Assembly: GCF_000010165.1 (NCBI RefSeq)
Contig: NC_012491.1
Location: 4,907,001 to 4,971,000, forward strand
Reading direction: 5' to 3'
DNA length: 64,000 bases
Source of the DNA: Brevibacillus brevis NBRC 100599
GTDB taxonomy: Bacteria; Bacillota; Bacilli; Brevibacillales; Brevibacillaceae
The stretch's first letter is position 1, and every line of letters begins with the position of its first letter. A program made the position numbers and the translations under genes. The notes beneath the pieces are model-generated. The model had not been told where the DNA came from. It searched no databases and saw only the letters and a program-made list of their open reading frames with translations. Of this stretch, positions 35,396-44,107 are shown piece by piece.

Positions 35396-36234
35396 GTGAA
35401 CGCTCCTCTGCTGGCCTGCCAGACTTCCCCGCAGTGTGTCGGCATGATTTTCATGTCGGGACGTTGGCGGGATAGCACATGCAGCCTGTGCAAATGCTCG
35501 CGATACGCCTGTCGATCCGCCATGATCAACATAGCCAGCGGATGAGGCAACAGGTTGCCGCGATAGGCCTCACTCGACCAGGCAGCATCCGCGCACAAAA
35601 ATACATCCCCATGATCCCGATCACGCAGGAACACACCAAATTGCCCGATTGCATGTCCGTTCAGATCGACGATGTACAGACTCTGATCCGCAAACAAATC
35701 GTAGCCTTCGGTGTATGGCGCGTAAGCTTCGGGCAATGCTACAAGCTCTCCTCGATCAATGAAAGTCACCCGTTCTTCGAAATCGTCAGGCATCAAATCA
35801 GGCAAGTACGCCTCCCGCAGCGCCGCCCAACCCGTCTTTCCCTTCACGTGATTGTAGGCACTCTCGAAGCAGTATAGTCGCGCATGCGGAAAATCACGCA
35901 AACCGCCGATATGATCCGCATGAAAATGGGAAATGAGAATACCTGCTATGTCTGTCGTTTGGATTCCGCGTGCTGCGTGCTGCTCAGCAATACTCTCGTG
36001 CGCCTTTGAGAATACGGGCGTTAATTTGCCGTACAGCGAATAAGGAAGCTTGCTCGTGGCTTCAAAAAAGCGCTGTGAATAGCCCGTATCAAAGAGCAGC
36101 AAGCCGTGGACGGGATGCTCGATAAGCCCTGCGATGGCGTGAAACGGAATGTTTTTCATCCGGCCGCCCTTTCGTGAAAACATTTCGAGCTGCTGGCAGT
36201 AGCCCGTGTCCATCAGCGTCAGTTTAACGTCCAT
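35383..36234 (-). CDS. Metallo-beta-lactamase-fold hydrolase
   Basis: A 283-residue enzyme with the zinc motif HFHADH (about residue 100) and the later His/Asp ligands (LCADAAW, PTHCGE). It resembles lactonase-type MBL proteins such as AHL lactonases, but the family is broad, and thioester or lactone hydrolysis are both possible. Start ATG at 36234 seven bases after GGAGG; it overlaps the reductase gene by 11 bases. In a pathway with an OleA-like synthase and an adenylase it could act as an editing thioesterase or open a lactone. Confidence 0.88.
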   Translation of the reverse strand: MDVKLTLMDTGYCQQLEMFSRKGGRMKNIPFHAIAGLIEHPVHGLLLFDTGYSQRFFEATSKLPYSLYGKLTPVFSKAHESIAEQHAARGIQTTDIAGILISHFHADHIGGLRDFPHARLYCFESAYNHVKGKTGWAALREAYLPDLMPDDFEERVTFIDRGELVALPEAYAPYTEGYDLFADQSLYIVDLNGHAIGQFGVFLRDRDHGDVFLCADAAWSSEAYRGNLLPHPLAMLIMADRQAYREHLHRLHVLSRQRPDMKIMPTHCGEVWQASRGAFTWRS

Positions 36235-37225
36235 CCTGCGTCCTCCACCATTCTGTAAAGGTCTCGATGCCTTGGGCAATGCTCACCCGTGGTTCATAGC
36301 CCAGATCGCGCTTCGCCTTTGAGATATCCAAGGTTTGTGATTTGGCGAGCACACCGACCGAGTAACGTGTCAAAACCGGCTCGCGATAGCCCAAAACGGT
36401 CTTGGAGAGTGTCTCCAGCACCCAAGCCGCGGCATACGCCTTCCAATATGGCAGCTCGCGCGTTTTCAGCGGAACACCCAAGCGCCGAAACACATCTGAC
36501 AACACCTCAATCATTGTCACGGGCTCCCCATTTGTAATGTTGTAAGCCTGTCCCAATGTGTGCGCTGGAGAATCCATACACAAGATCAGCGCGTCCACGA
36601 CATTTTCCACATAGGTCAAATCAATGATCGCCTTGCCTCCATCGATCAGCGGAACGAATTTCTTTTCATTGGCGCGGATCAATCTGGGAAGGATGGCATT
36701 GTCTCCTGGGCCAAACAAGGCCCGCGGACGAATCGTGATCGTCGGTAGTCCTGCAAGAAACGCCTTGTCGACTTCCAGCTCCGCCTGGTATTTCGTTTGT
36801 GCGTATGTATTGGCAAACCGAACGGGCATCGGTTCATCTTCGCGGATTCCCAGCTTGTCGTCAAAAGCAAAATAAATACTTGGCGTCGATACATGGACCA
36901 GACGCTGGATGCCGTGCAGCTTGCAGCCCTCGATGACATGAATGGTTCCTGTCACATTCGTCTCGTACATGTCACGGTACGTTCCCCACGGGGAGGAAAA
37001 AGCAGCAGCGTGATGCACGATATCCTGATCGCGGCAAGCCTTCACCATGGCTTCTCTGTCTCTTAGGTCTGCCCGAAGGAATCGAATGCCTCGCTCCTGC
37101 AATAGCTGGCCGATTCGCTCGTCTCGTCCTTGCGCTGTTACGTCATAGCCCATTTCATGCAGTCGTGTAGCCAGCTTCTGTCCGAGAAACCCAGTCGCCC
37201 CTGTTACTAGAACTCGCTTGTTCAT
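36224..37225 (-). CDS. NAD-dependent epimerase/3-beta-HSD-type reductase (OleD-like)
   Basis: A 333-residue extended SDR. The nucleotide motif GATGFLG is at 8-14, HHAAA follows, and the active-site Tyr-x3-Lys is seen in YAQTKYQAE. The substrate-domain ends with ISKAKRDLGYEPR. Similarity is to the 3-beta-hydroxysteroid dehydrogenase/OleD branch, which reduces beta-keto acids made by OleA-type condensation. The presence of a KAS III homologue two genes upstream supports that role here. The gap to the ATP-grasp gene is 15 bases. Confidence 0.88.
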   Translation of the reverse strand: MNKRVLVTGATGFLGQKLATRLHEMGYDVTAQGRDERIGQLLQERGIRFLRADLRDREAMVKACRDQDIVHHAAAFSSPWGTYRDMYETNVTGTIHVIEGCKLHGIQRLVHVSTPSIYFAFDDKLGIREDEPMPVRFANTYAQTKYQAELEVDKAFLAGLPTITIRPRALFGPGDNAILPRLIRANEKKFVPLIDGGKAIIDLTYVENVVDALILCMDSPAHTLGQAYNITNGEPVTMIEVLSDVFRRLGVPLKTRELPYWKAYAAAWVLETLSKTVLGYREPVLTRYSVGVLAKSQTLDISKAKRDLGYEPRVSIAQGIETFTEWWRTQDGR

Positions 37226-37240
37226 TTCTTCCTCACGTCC

Positions 37241-38416
37241 TTACGCCTCTTCTCCGTTCCATTCGATATCGCTCGTACTGCAAGCAATCATGCTTTTTCC
37301 CGTTCGAAAGCTCTGCCAAGCCAAATCTGCCAGCATGGAGAACTGATCAAAAAAAGGTCGTGGATCATCCCACCTAAACAGAACATCCCTTGCAGAAAGC
37401 AGGTCGCTCACCCAACGTTTTGCCTTCTCTCCATTCGTCATGCCAGCAAGGCCGTATGTCAGCATCGCCATCCCTAGCATGCAAGCTTGTTTTCCAGCAG
37501 GAAAAACGTTTTTTCCCCGATCAGAAAAATAGGCAGTAGCCGCGTCGTGCTGTCCTGTAAACAAATGCACACCGCTTGTCAGGCGTGGATTGCACTCAAT
37601 TACATACAGTTCTCCCTGCTCATTCTCAATGAAATCAAATGCGATTTGTCCACGAAACGTATGCCGTTGCACAAAGCGACTAACAAAATCTCTTACCTGT
37701 GGATGGTCTGAATAGGCAAAGTAAATCGAGGCACCCTGCCCTGCTGTATGTGTGGTTTCGTAATCGGCGTACAAGGTGAGCTGTCCATCCAGAGCAACCG
37801 CGTAGCTGCACACCTGTTTCCCTTTTATAAACTGTTGGACTAGCCATGGTTGCCCAACTGTCGGTTCGGGCAGTGTGGACTGCCCTGCCGCAGATGACGG
37901 GTCTGCCACGATTTGTACATGAGCTGCGAAGCGAGAATAGACGGGCTTCAGCACCACAGGTCCTCCTGCTTGCAGCATGGCCTCCCGCAATTGAGCCGAA
38001 GATTGTACCCGAACCGTATGTGGGACCAGTGCTCCCACCTCGCGCGCCATTTCGGCAAAAAGCCATTTGTCGTGCAACGAACGCAATACCTCGATTCCTT
38101 CCACTAGCACTTCACCATAGTCAAGCAATTGATCCCGCCCCTGCGATACGTAAAAGATCTCCTCGCAAGTCGGGATCAACAGATCGATACCCTCACGCTG
38201 CATGATTTCACACAGCTTTTCGATATAAGCATCGGGCTGCTGTCGGGGTGGAGGCACTTGGTAGGAGCGCTCTACATAACGAGAGTGCTGGCAAAGATGT
38301 CGCCCCGCACTCTCCGCTACAATCACTCGATGTCCCGCAGAACCCAGCAAGCGCGCCAGCTCTAACGTAGCTGGAGCTCGTCCTCCTGTCAGCAAGACTG
38401 ATTGTTTAGTATTCAA
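37241..38416 (-). CDS. ATP-grasp carboxylate ligase (CarB-like fold)
   Basis: A 391-residue ATP-grasp protein. The N-terminal pre-ATP-grasp domain begins SVLLTGGRAPATLELARLL. The central ATP-binding part has PVVLKPVYSRF, and the metal-binding loop is YVIECNPRLTSG. Such stand-alone enzymes form amides or esters from acyl phosphates. The start is a TTG at 38416, eight bases after a GGAGG that lies inside the end of the KAS III gene; the two overlap by 11 bases. Substrates are unknown; an amino acid or amine coupling step is the simplest idea. Confidence 0.87.
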   Translation of the reverse strand: MNTKQSVLLTGGRAPATLELARLLGSAGHRVIVAESAGRHLCQHSRYVERSYQVPPPRQQPDAYIEKLCEIMQREGIDLLIPTCEEIFYVSQGRDQLLDYGEVLVEGIEVLRSLHDKWLFAEMAREVGALVPHTVRVQSSAQLREAMLQAGGPVVLKPVYSRFAAHVQIVADPSSAAGQSTLPEPTVGQPWLVQQFIKGKQVCSYAVALDGQLTLYADYETTHTAGQGASIYFAYSDHPQVRDFVSRFVQRHTFRGQIAFDFIENEQGELYVIECNPRLTSGVHLFTGQHDAATAYFSDRGKNVFPAGKQACMLGMAMLTYGLAGMTNGEKAKRWVSDLLSARDVLFRWDDPRPFFDQFSMLADLAWQSFRTGKSMIACSTSDIEWNGEEA

Positions 38417-39401
38417 GCACAATTCCTCCGAGAGACAAGCCAGCAGATGTGCCCAACAGCATCAGGTGATCGCCTCGCTGTACCCGATTTTGCCCAATCG
38501 CTTCATGCAGCGCCATCGGAATCGAAGCTGCAATGACATTTCCATGATCCGCCAGAATGTTCACCATTTGCTGGTCGCTAAATCCGAGCTTGCCTGCCAT
38601 GATCCGCATCGCCATCCCACTGGCCTGATGAGGAATGACGGTACGGATTTGCTCCTTGGTTACAGAGGCTGAGGACAGCAAACGATCCACGAATCCGGTA
38701 ATCAGCTGCGAGGTCAGGCGAAAAATTTTCCGTCCGTCCATATCAAATGCAAAGTCTGCTTCTCTTCCTTGCGCAAATTGTCTCGGGTGGATCAACGTGC
38801 CGCCACCCCTTATTTCGGAATAATGCGCGCCTTCACTATATGTTTTCATGCTAGAACCCAAGATGCGGGAGCTTTCTGTTTCTGGCGTCCTGCCGATGAC
38901 AACAGCCGCTGCCCCATCTCCGAACAGCACGCAGCTCTCTTTTTGCTCCCAATTCAAACCTGCGGAGGATATCTCTGATGAAATGATCAAGACTCGCTCG
39001 TAAATACCAACCGCCATCTGGCATGACATCACATCCAGCGCAGTAACGAAGCTGAGGCATGTCGCATTTATATCAAAGCAGGGAATGCCTGATTTGCTTA
39101 GTTGAAGCTCTTCTTGAATCAAAGCAGCCGTGCATGGGATTTCCTGCTGCGCCGTCCCGCTTGCACACACGATACAATCGATCTCGTGAAGGGAAAGTCC
39201 CGCCGCTTCCAAAGCACGCCTAGCAGCGATGGCACCCATCTGTGCTGCCGTTTCATTCGTCACAAAATGTCTGACGCTTACCCCGGACTTTTTCTCTACC
39301 CATCCAGCCGCAAGTCCCAGCTTTTCTTCCAGTTCTGCTGCTGTCACTCGCCGAGTCGGCAAGTATTTCCCTGTTCCGAGGATTTTGATTTTTCTCTCCA
39401 T
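38406..39401 (-). CDS. Beta-ketoacyl-ACP synthase III-like condensing enzyme (FabH/OleA type)
   Basis: A 331-residue thiolase-fold synthase with the complete KAS III triad C115 (INATCLSF), H258 (IPHQAS) and N288 (LADHGNVIAA). It should condense an acyl thioester with malonyl-ACP or a second acyl chain. As the first gene of a run of enzymes with ATP-grasp, OleD-like reductase, adenylase and GNAT-like proteins, it is more likely dedicated to a secondary metabolite than to housekeeping fatty acid synthesis. Start ATG at 39401 behind GGGAG. Confidence 0.9.
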   Translation of the reverse strand: MERKIKILGTGKYLPTRRVTAAELEEKLGLAAGWVEKKSGVSVRHFVTNETAAQMGAIAARRALEAAGLSLHEIDCIVCASGTAQQEIPCTAALIQEELQLSKSGIPCFDINATCLSFVTALDVMSCQMAVGIYERVLIISSEISSAGLNWEQKESCVLFGDGAAAVVIGRTPETESSRILGSSMKTYSEGAHYSEIRGGGTLIHPRQFAQGREADFAFDMDGRKIFRLTSQLITGFVDRLLSSASVTKEQIRTVIPHQASGMAMRIMAGKLGFSDQQMVNILADHGNVIAASIPMALHEAIGQNRVQRGDHLMLLGTSAGLSLGGIVLEY

Positions 39402-39490
39402 ATTCTGTGTCTCCCTTAGCTCGCATTCCTACACACTATTCGACATCTGCCATTTATTTTACCTAAGTTTGTCGATTTATGGGAAACAGA

Positions 39491-39524
39491 ATAAACACTT
39501 GGTACGAAATACCCAAGTGTTTAT
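39491..39524 (-). terminator. Terminator between the two-component operon and the KAS III gene
   Basis: ATAAACACTTGG pairs with CCAAGTGTTTAT around a 10-nt loop, 23 bases after the response regulator stop. The biosynthetic operon therefore probably has its own promoter between 39405 and 39490. Confidence 0.75.
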
Positions 39525-39546
39525 GTATGCTGCATTTCTTCTCCCA

Positions 39547-40242
39547 CTATAGTAAAAAGCGATAACCGACACCCCACACCGTCTCGATGTATTGCGGCTT
39601 AGCCGGATCACTTTCTATTTTTTCCCGCAGCTTGCTAATATGCACGGTCACCGTCGCGATATCCCCGTACGAATCAAGACCCCAAATTTTTTCAAACAGC
39701 TCCGTTTTGCTAAATACCCAGTTGGGGTGGGTTACCAAAAAGAGCAGGAGGTCGTATTCCTTGGAAGTGAAAGCTACTTCATTTCCATTGATATAAACTC
39801 GCCTCGCCAGCTTGTCGATGCGAATCCCACGAAGCCTGATCTCCTCTTTTGCCGTAAGCGGTTTGGAATCGGAAACGAGACGGTCGTAACGGGCCAGATG
39901 GGCTTTGACCCTCGCTACCAGTTCTCCTAAGCTAAAAGGCTTGCTGATATGATCGTCGGCGCCTAGACCCAGGCCACGGATCTTGTCGATGTCTTCCTTT
40001 TTCGCAGAGACGAGCAGGATGGGAATATTTTTGACTTTCCGGACTTGCTTGCAGATTTCGAAGCCATCCACGATGGGGAGCATCAGGTCTAGAATCAGGA
40101 GGTCATACTCCTCTTGCAACGCCTTTTGCAAACCCCTATCGCCGGAAGTAGCAACATCGACCGAGTAGCCGTTTGCCTCCAAATAATCCTTTTGCACCTC
40201 TGCAATCACCGTGTCATCTTCAATGATTAAAATGTGCTTCAT
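39547..40242 (-). CDS. OmpR/PhoB-family response regulator
   Basis: A 231-residue regulator. The receiver has EDDTV and phospho-acceptor DLMLPIVDG; the winged helix ends VWGVGYRF. It overlaps the kinase gene by 4 bases (ATGA). Gene order is lipoprotein-kinase-regulator, the reverse of the more common regulator-first order. Targets may include the adjacent biosynthetic operon, but no binding site could be recognised. Confidence 0.94.
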   Translation of the reverse strand: MKHILIIEDDTVIAEVQKDYLEANGYSVDVATSGDRGLQKALQEEYDLLILDLMLPIVDGFEICKQVRKVKNIPILLVSAKKEDIDKIRGLGLGADDHISKPFSLGELVARVKAHLARYDRLVSDSKPLTAKEEIRLRGIRIDKLARRVYINGNEVAFTSKEYDLLLFLVTHPNWVFSKTELFEKIWGLDSYGDIATVTVHISKLREKIESDPAKPQYIETVWGVGYRFLL

Positions 40243-41696
40243 TCCGTGTTACCCCCGACTCTCTTGATATCTGGCAAGGTAAAACAAATACGGGTTCCCC
40301 GTCCGCTCTCACTCTCCACCCATACACGACCACCGTGCCCCTCCACAATTTGTTTGACGATGGCGAGTCCAAGACCGCTGCCTCCCATGGCCGAATTACG
40401 TGCAGGGTCCGCCCGATAAAAGCGGTCAAAAATATGGGGCATTGCTTCTTTTTCAATCCCTGTCCCATTGTCGGAGATCGCCACTAGCACATCACCGCTG
40501 GCTTTCTCCACTTCCAATCGAATCAGCTTCTCATCCTTGTTCAAGTACTTCAAGCTATTGTCCACGATATTCATGAGCACGCGATGGAGTTTTTCCTGAT
40601 CAGCCATGACTGGAATCGGACTTTCATTATGCTCGTCATAGCGAATAGATACGCCGTGCATTCGCGGGTCTAGTCGCAGCTCTTCGGCAAACCGTGCCAT
40701 ATAGGCTCGCATATCGACTTCTTCAAAGTGAAAGGGAAGCTTGTTCAAATCCAGTCTCGAGAATAAAAACAGCTCATCAATCAGACGGTCCATCTGCTCT
40801 GATTTGATGGCAATCATCTTCATATATTTTTCTCGCTTCGCTTCCGTATCCGCAATCCCTTCCTGCACCGCTTCCACACATGCCTTGATTCCTGTGATGG
40901 GTGTTTTCAGATCATGGGAGATACTCGAAATCAATTGTTTACGATTTTCTTCATACTGAAGCTGCAAATGGATAGAATCATACAATCTGCTGCGCATCTC
41001 TTCAAATGCTTCTCCCAGCTCTCCCAGCTCATCTTTGCGCTGGAGTTGAACAGAACGCTCCAGATTGCCTTCTTTGATTTCGTTCGCCGCCTGCTTTAAG
41101 GCGTACAAGGGTCGAATGATACTGCGTGAAACAAGAAACGTTAATACACCGTTCGTCAGCGCCACAATCGTTAGAAGACTGAGAATCAATGCGCTAAAAA
41201 AATAAATGCCTGTCTGCATGTATGGGAAAGAATTCGCAAGGAAGTAGAGCTTTCCTTTCCTCTGATCAGCAAAAGTAAACTCGTACGTATCAAATGTGTA
41301 GCCGTCCTGTTTAAACGGCTTCCAGCTATGCATGCGCCCCTGATCCGGCTGATCCTGCAAATAATCAGATACGTCAGCGCGATCAATCGACGGGGAAACA
41401 AATAGCACATGCTCGTCCTTTGTGAGAATCAATGCTCCGCCAACTGCTTGTAGCTCCTCATCCGTCTCTGTTAGCAGCTTCTGGTTCGTCAATTGATTGG
41501 GAGCGTATTTAGCCATGAATGTGACACCAGCGAACAATTCGTCTCGTTTGTTAAGCGTATCACGAAGGAGCGGTTTGCCTGGTTCTTGTTCTCCCCAAAA
41601 GTAATTCGCCAATCCCGATGCCACCAATCCAAACAAAACAAGGGGGATGATAATCATGGCAATATAGGAGAGCAAAAGTCTTGTTTTAATTGACAT
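40239..41696 (-). CDS. Membrane sensor histidine kinase (HAMP-HisKA-HATPase)
   Basis: A 485-residue kinase. Helix 1 is at about 7-30, followed by an extracellular sensor of some 140 residues, helix 2 near 168-190, HAMP, the H-box SISHDLKTPITGIKA, and the ATPase motifs DNGTGIEKE and GGSGLGLAIVK. It sits between a secreted or anchored protein gene and its cognate regulator, 26 bases downstream of the former. Confidence 0.94.
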   Translation of the reverse strand: MSIKTRLLLSYIAMIIIPLVLFGLVASGLANYFWGEQEPGKPLLRDTLNKRDELFAGVTFMAKYAPNQLTNQKLLTETDEELQAVGGALILTKDEHVLFVSPSIDRADVSDYLQDQPDQGRMHSWKPFKQDGYTFDTYEFTFADQRKGKLYFLANSFPYMQTGIYFFSALILSLLTIVALTNGVLTFLVSRSIIRPLYALKQAANEIKEGNLERSVQLQRKDELGELGEAFEEMRSRLYDSIHLQLQYEENRKQLISSISHDLKTPITGIKACVEAVQEGIADTEAKREKYMKMIAIKSEQMDRLIDELFLFSRLDLNKLPFHFEEVDMRAYMARFAEELRLDPRMHGVSIRYDEHNESPIPVMADQEKLHRVLMNIVDNSLKYLNKDEKLIRLEVEKASGDVLVAISDNGTGIEKEAMPHIFDRFYRADPARNSAMGGSGLGLAIVKQIVEGHGGRVWVESESGRGTRICFTLPDIKRVGGNTE

Positions 41697-41722
41697 GTTT
41701 CATTCCCCCTTGCAGTCATGGT

Positions 41723-42628
41723 TTACTCGGAATCGGAATGCTTCGTCCAGTCTTTTCTCCATTTGTTCTTCATGTCCTCGCGGGAAACCTTCTCGACTTG
41801 CTTGCCAGTAAGATCGATGCGATCCGGTGTGGTCGTACCCAAATCGGACAAGCGGATATCCAAAGAAAGCTGGAGCTTGTGCTCTTTCCCAGACGCGTCC
41901 GTTCCCGACAGTTGTACCACAGCAGTTTGCTGCTGGATTTGATTTTTCCCATCGATCTTGGCGTTCAGCAACACTTGGTCCACTTGGAAATCCTCTTGCA
42001 AGCGGGGAAGCTTCACATATAGCCCGTTCTCAGAGGAAGACGCTTCTTGACTATGTTCGACGAGCTTATCGTAAAGAATAGGTCCGGCTGCCTGGATAAA
42101 TGCCGGAATTTGCTCTTCGGAGAGCTGAAGCGACGTACGCTTGCCTCCATCCGGTAGATTTTCAACGGTCGCGTTTTTTCCGAGATCGCCGAATACCGTA
42201 GTAAGCAGCTTATGCATCATTGCTCCGCGTTTGTTATCGGCGTCATTTTCTGGTTGGGGTCTTCTATCCATTTTTTCCATGACCCGATAAATGTTACTAT
42301 CCCCTTTTTTAACCACAACTTGATCCTTTTCCAGAAAGGCTTGCACGCTTTTCTCGCCCAGCGTGTCTGTAATAGTCGCATCGACATTCCCGATGTGCTG
42401 GTTATGATCGATCTTTGCAACTCCCTCGAGTGTGAGCAGCTTCGTTCCGTTGTCTGTGAGTGCTAGCTGCGCGTGGGCCGTCATGCTCTTCGCTTCCTTC
42501 GTTTGTTGCAGGGCTGATTCATACACGCCCATCGTCGTGCTATCCGCACTCGCTGAAGTCCCGTATCCCCAAATCAAAGCTCCTGTGATCCCAACAGACA
42601 AGCCGATACCCAACCATTTTTTTCGCAT
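41723..42628 (-). CDS. Exported protein of unknown function upstream of a two-component system
   Basis: A 301-residue protein with a signal peptide (MRKKWLGIGLSVGITGALIW, cleavage near SASA). The rest is a soluble beta-rich domain reminiscent of LolA/DUF-type lipoprotein carriers. No lipobox Cys is seen, so it may be released or remain anchored. Start ATG at 42628 six bases after GGAGGG. It is the first gene of the operon and probably supplies or senses the signal for the kinase. I do not recognise the family. Confidence 0.75.
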   Translation of the reverse strand: MRKKWLGIGLSVGITGALIWGYGTSASADSTTMGVYESALQQTKEAKSMTAHAQLALTDNGTKLLTLEGVAKIDHNQHIGNVDATITDTLGEKSVQAFLEKDQVVVKKGDSNIYRVMEKMDRRPQPENDADNKRGAMMHKLLTTVFGDLGKNATVENLPDGGKRTSLQLSEEQIPAFIQAAGPILYDKLVEHSQEASSSENGLYVKLPRLQEDFQVDQVLLNAKIDGKNQIQQQTAVVQLSGTDASGKEHKLQLSLDIRLSDLGTTTPDRIDLTGKQVEKVSREDMKNKWRKDWTKHSDSE

Positions 42629-42802
42629 GCTGATCCCTCCTAGTCTCATCGAAAGCAACTGTCATCGCTTCCTATACCAGTGATGATAAATAGTAGGTCT
42701 AAACATGCTCTAAATCAATTCTAAAAAAAGTGTAAAAACAATTCCATATGCTATATTGAAAGGAAGAGAGATCAGTATGAACCTGAAGTGGAGGCATTAT
42801 CG

Positions 42803-43681
42803 ATGAGGATGCAAGAAGGCTATATTGAAGTTCCTGGCGGCAGAGTATGGTACAGTCGTGTCGGCGAAGGGGAGAAAACGCCTCTGATCGTCCTTCACGG
42901 CGGACCTGGCAATACGCATGATCCGCTCAAATCAACGCTTCACGTCTTAGGCGACGACAGACCCGTCATTTTCTACGATCAGCTGGGATCAGGCAATTCC
43001 GATCGCCCGACAGATCTGACTCTTTGGAAAACCGAACGCTTTGTGGAGGAGCTCGCTTGCATCAGACAAGCCCTTGACTTAAAAGAGGTACACATCCTGG
43101 GGCATTCGTGGGGCACGATGCTGGCAGCAGCTTATTTGGTGGACGCCAAGCCGGAGGGGGTACAGAGCATCATCTTCTCCAGTCCATGCCTGAGCGCAGA
43201 GCGTTGGAAACAGGACGCAGATCGTTTAATCGAACAATTGCCAGTAGATACGCAACAAACCATCGCCACACACGAGGAGCAGGGTACAACTGATTCACAA
43301 GAATATCAGGATGCCATGAAGGAATACTACAAGCGCCATGTGTGCCGCCTTGATCCAATGCCAACCGTTATGACAGAAAGCCGTCCAAAAGCGAATAAAG
43401 AAGTGTACATGACGATGTGGGGACCGTCTGAGTTTTGCCCAACAGGGAATTTGAAAACATTCGACTACACACCCCAGCTGCATCAAATCAACATCCCTTC
43501 CCTGTTCGTTTGCGGCCGCTATGATGAAGCGACACCTGAATCGACTGGTTATTATCAGTCTCTGGTGCCAAAAGCCGAACTCCATGTCTTTGAAAACAGC
43601 TCGCATGTCGGCTATCTGGAAGAGACAGACGAATACGTGCAAGTCATCCGCCGCTTTTTGCAAAAAGCAGAGTCGAAATAA
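42803..43681 (+). CDS. Proline iminopeptidase-family alpha/beta hydrolase
   Basis: A 292-residue hydrolase. The oxyanion motif is HGGPGN; the nucleophile elbow is GHSWGTMLA; Asp is in GRYDEATPE and His in [10 protein letters not shown], a complete triad. HGGPG and the cap domain identify the prolyl aminopeptidase/tricorn-interacting factor F1 group (S33). It releases N-terminal residues from short peptides. Start ATG at 42803 behind GTGGAGG; an upstream ATG at 42788 has no ribosome site. Confidence 0.9.
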
Positions 43682-43686
43682 AAAAA

Positions 43687-43725
43687 CGGAAAAACTTCGT
43701 ATCACCGCCGATGCGAGTTTTTCCG
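43687..43725. terminator. Convergent terminator
   Basis: CGGAAAAACTTCG and CGAGTTTTTCCG pair with one bulge around a 14-nt loop between the hydrolase and the small membrane protein genes. Confidence 0.65.
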
Positions 43726-43731
43726 AACCTC

Positions 43732-44028
43732 TCATTCTTTTTTTAAGTAAAGAAGGAAATTAAGGATGTTTAACCCTACAATGATGAAAAACATATAGGT
43801 AGACATATCGTCTCCACCTAGGTTCAATTCATCAGCTATATAACCCATCATCATAAGATTCGTTCCAGAAACGGTTACTGAAATTGCTGAAATCATACTC
43901 AGTGTGAATCCATTGACAAGATTACCTTTTTTCTTTTGAAGCAATATAGCAACGGAAATAACGACTAAACTTATGATAAAAGTAATCATAACGAATCTTA
44001 ATAAATCGTTTATCTCCACCCCTGCCAT
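43732..44028 (-). CDS. Small membrane protein of unknown function
   Basis: A 98-residue protein with three hydrophobic helices (about 10-31, 39-60, 75-95) and a short charged end. I recognise no family. The second ATG at 44028 is better spaced from GGGGG than the ATG two codons upstream. The DNA is more AT-rich than its neighbours. It stands alone between two terminators. Confidence 0.6.
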   Translation of the reverse strand: MAGVEINDLLRFVMITFIISLVVISVAILLQKKKGNLVNGFTLSMISAISVTVSGTNLMMMGYIADELNLGGDDMSTYMFFIIVGLNILNFLLYLKKE

Positions 44029-44061
44029 AATCATCCCCCTAATCTGTCAAATGGCTAAATG

Positions 44062-44106
44062 AAGCTGTCCGAAGTAGATCCTCGGCAGAATCACTTCGAA
44101 CAGCTT
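44062..44106 (-). terminator. Terminator of the PBP operon
   Basis: AAGCTGT-C-CGAAGT pairs with ACTTCG-A-ACAGCTT around a 17-nt loop, directly at the stop codon of the downstream PBP gene. Confidence 0.65.
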
Positions 44107-44107
44107 G

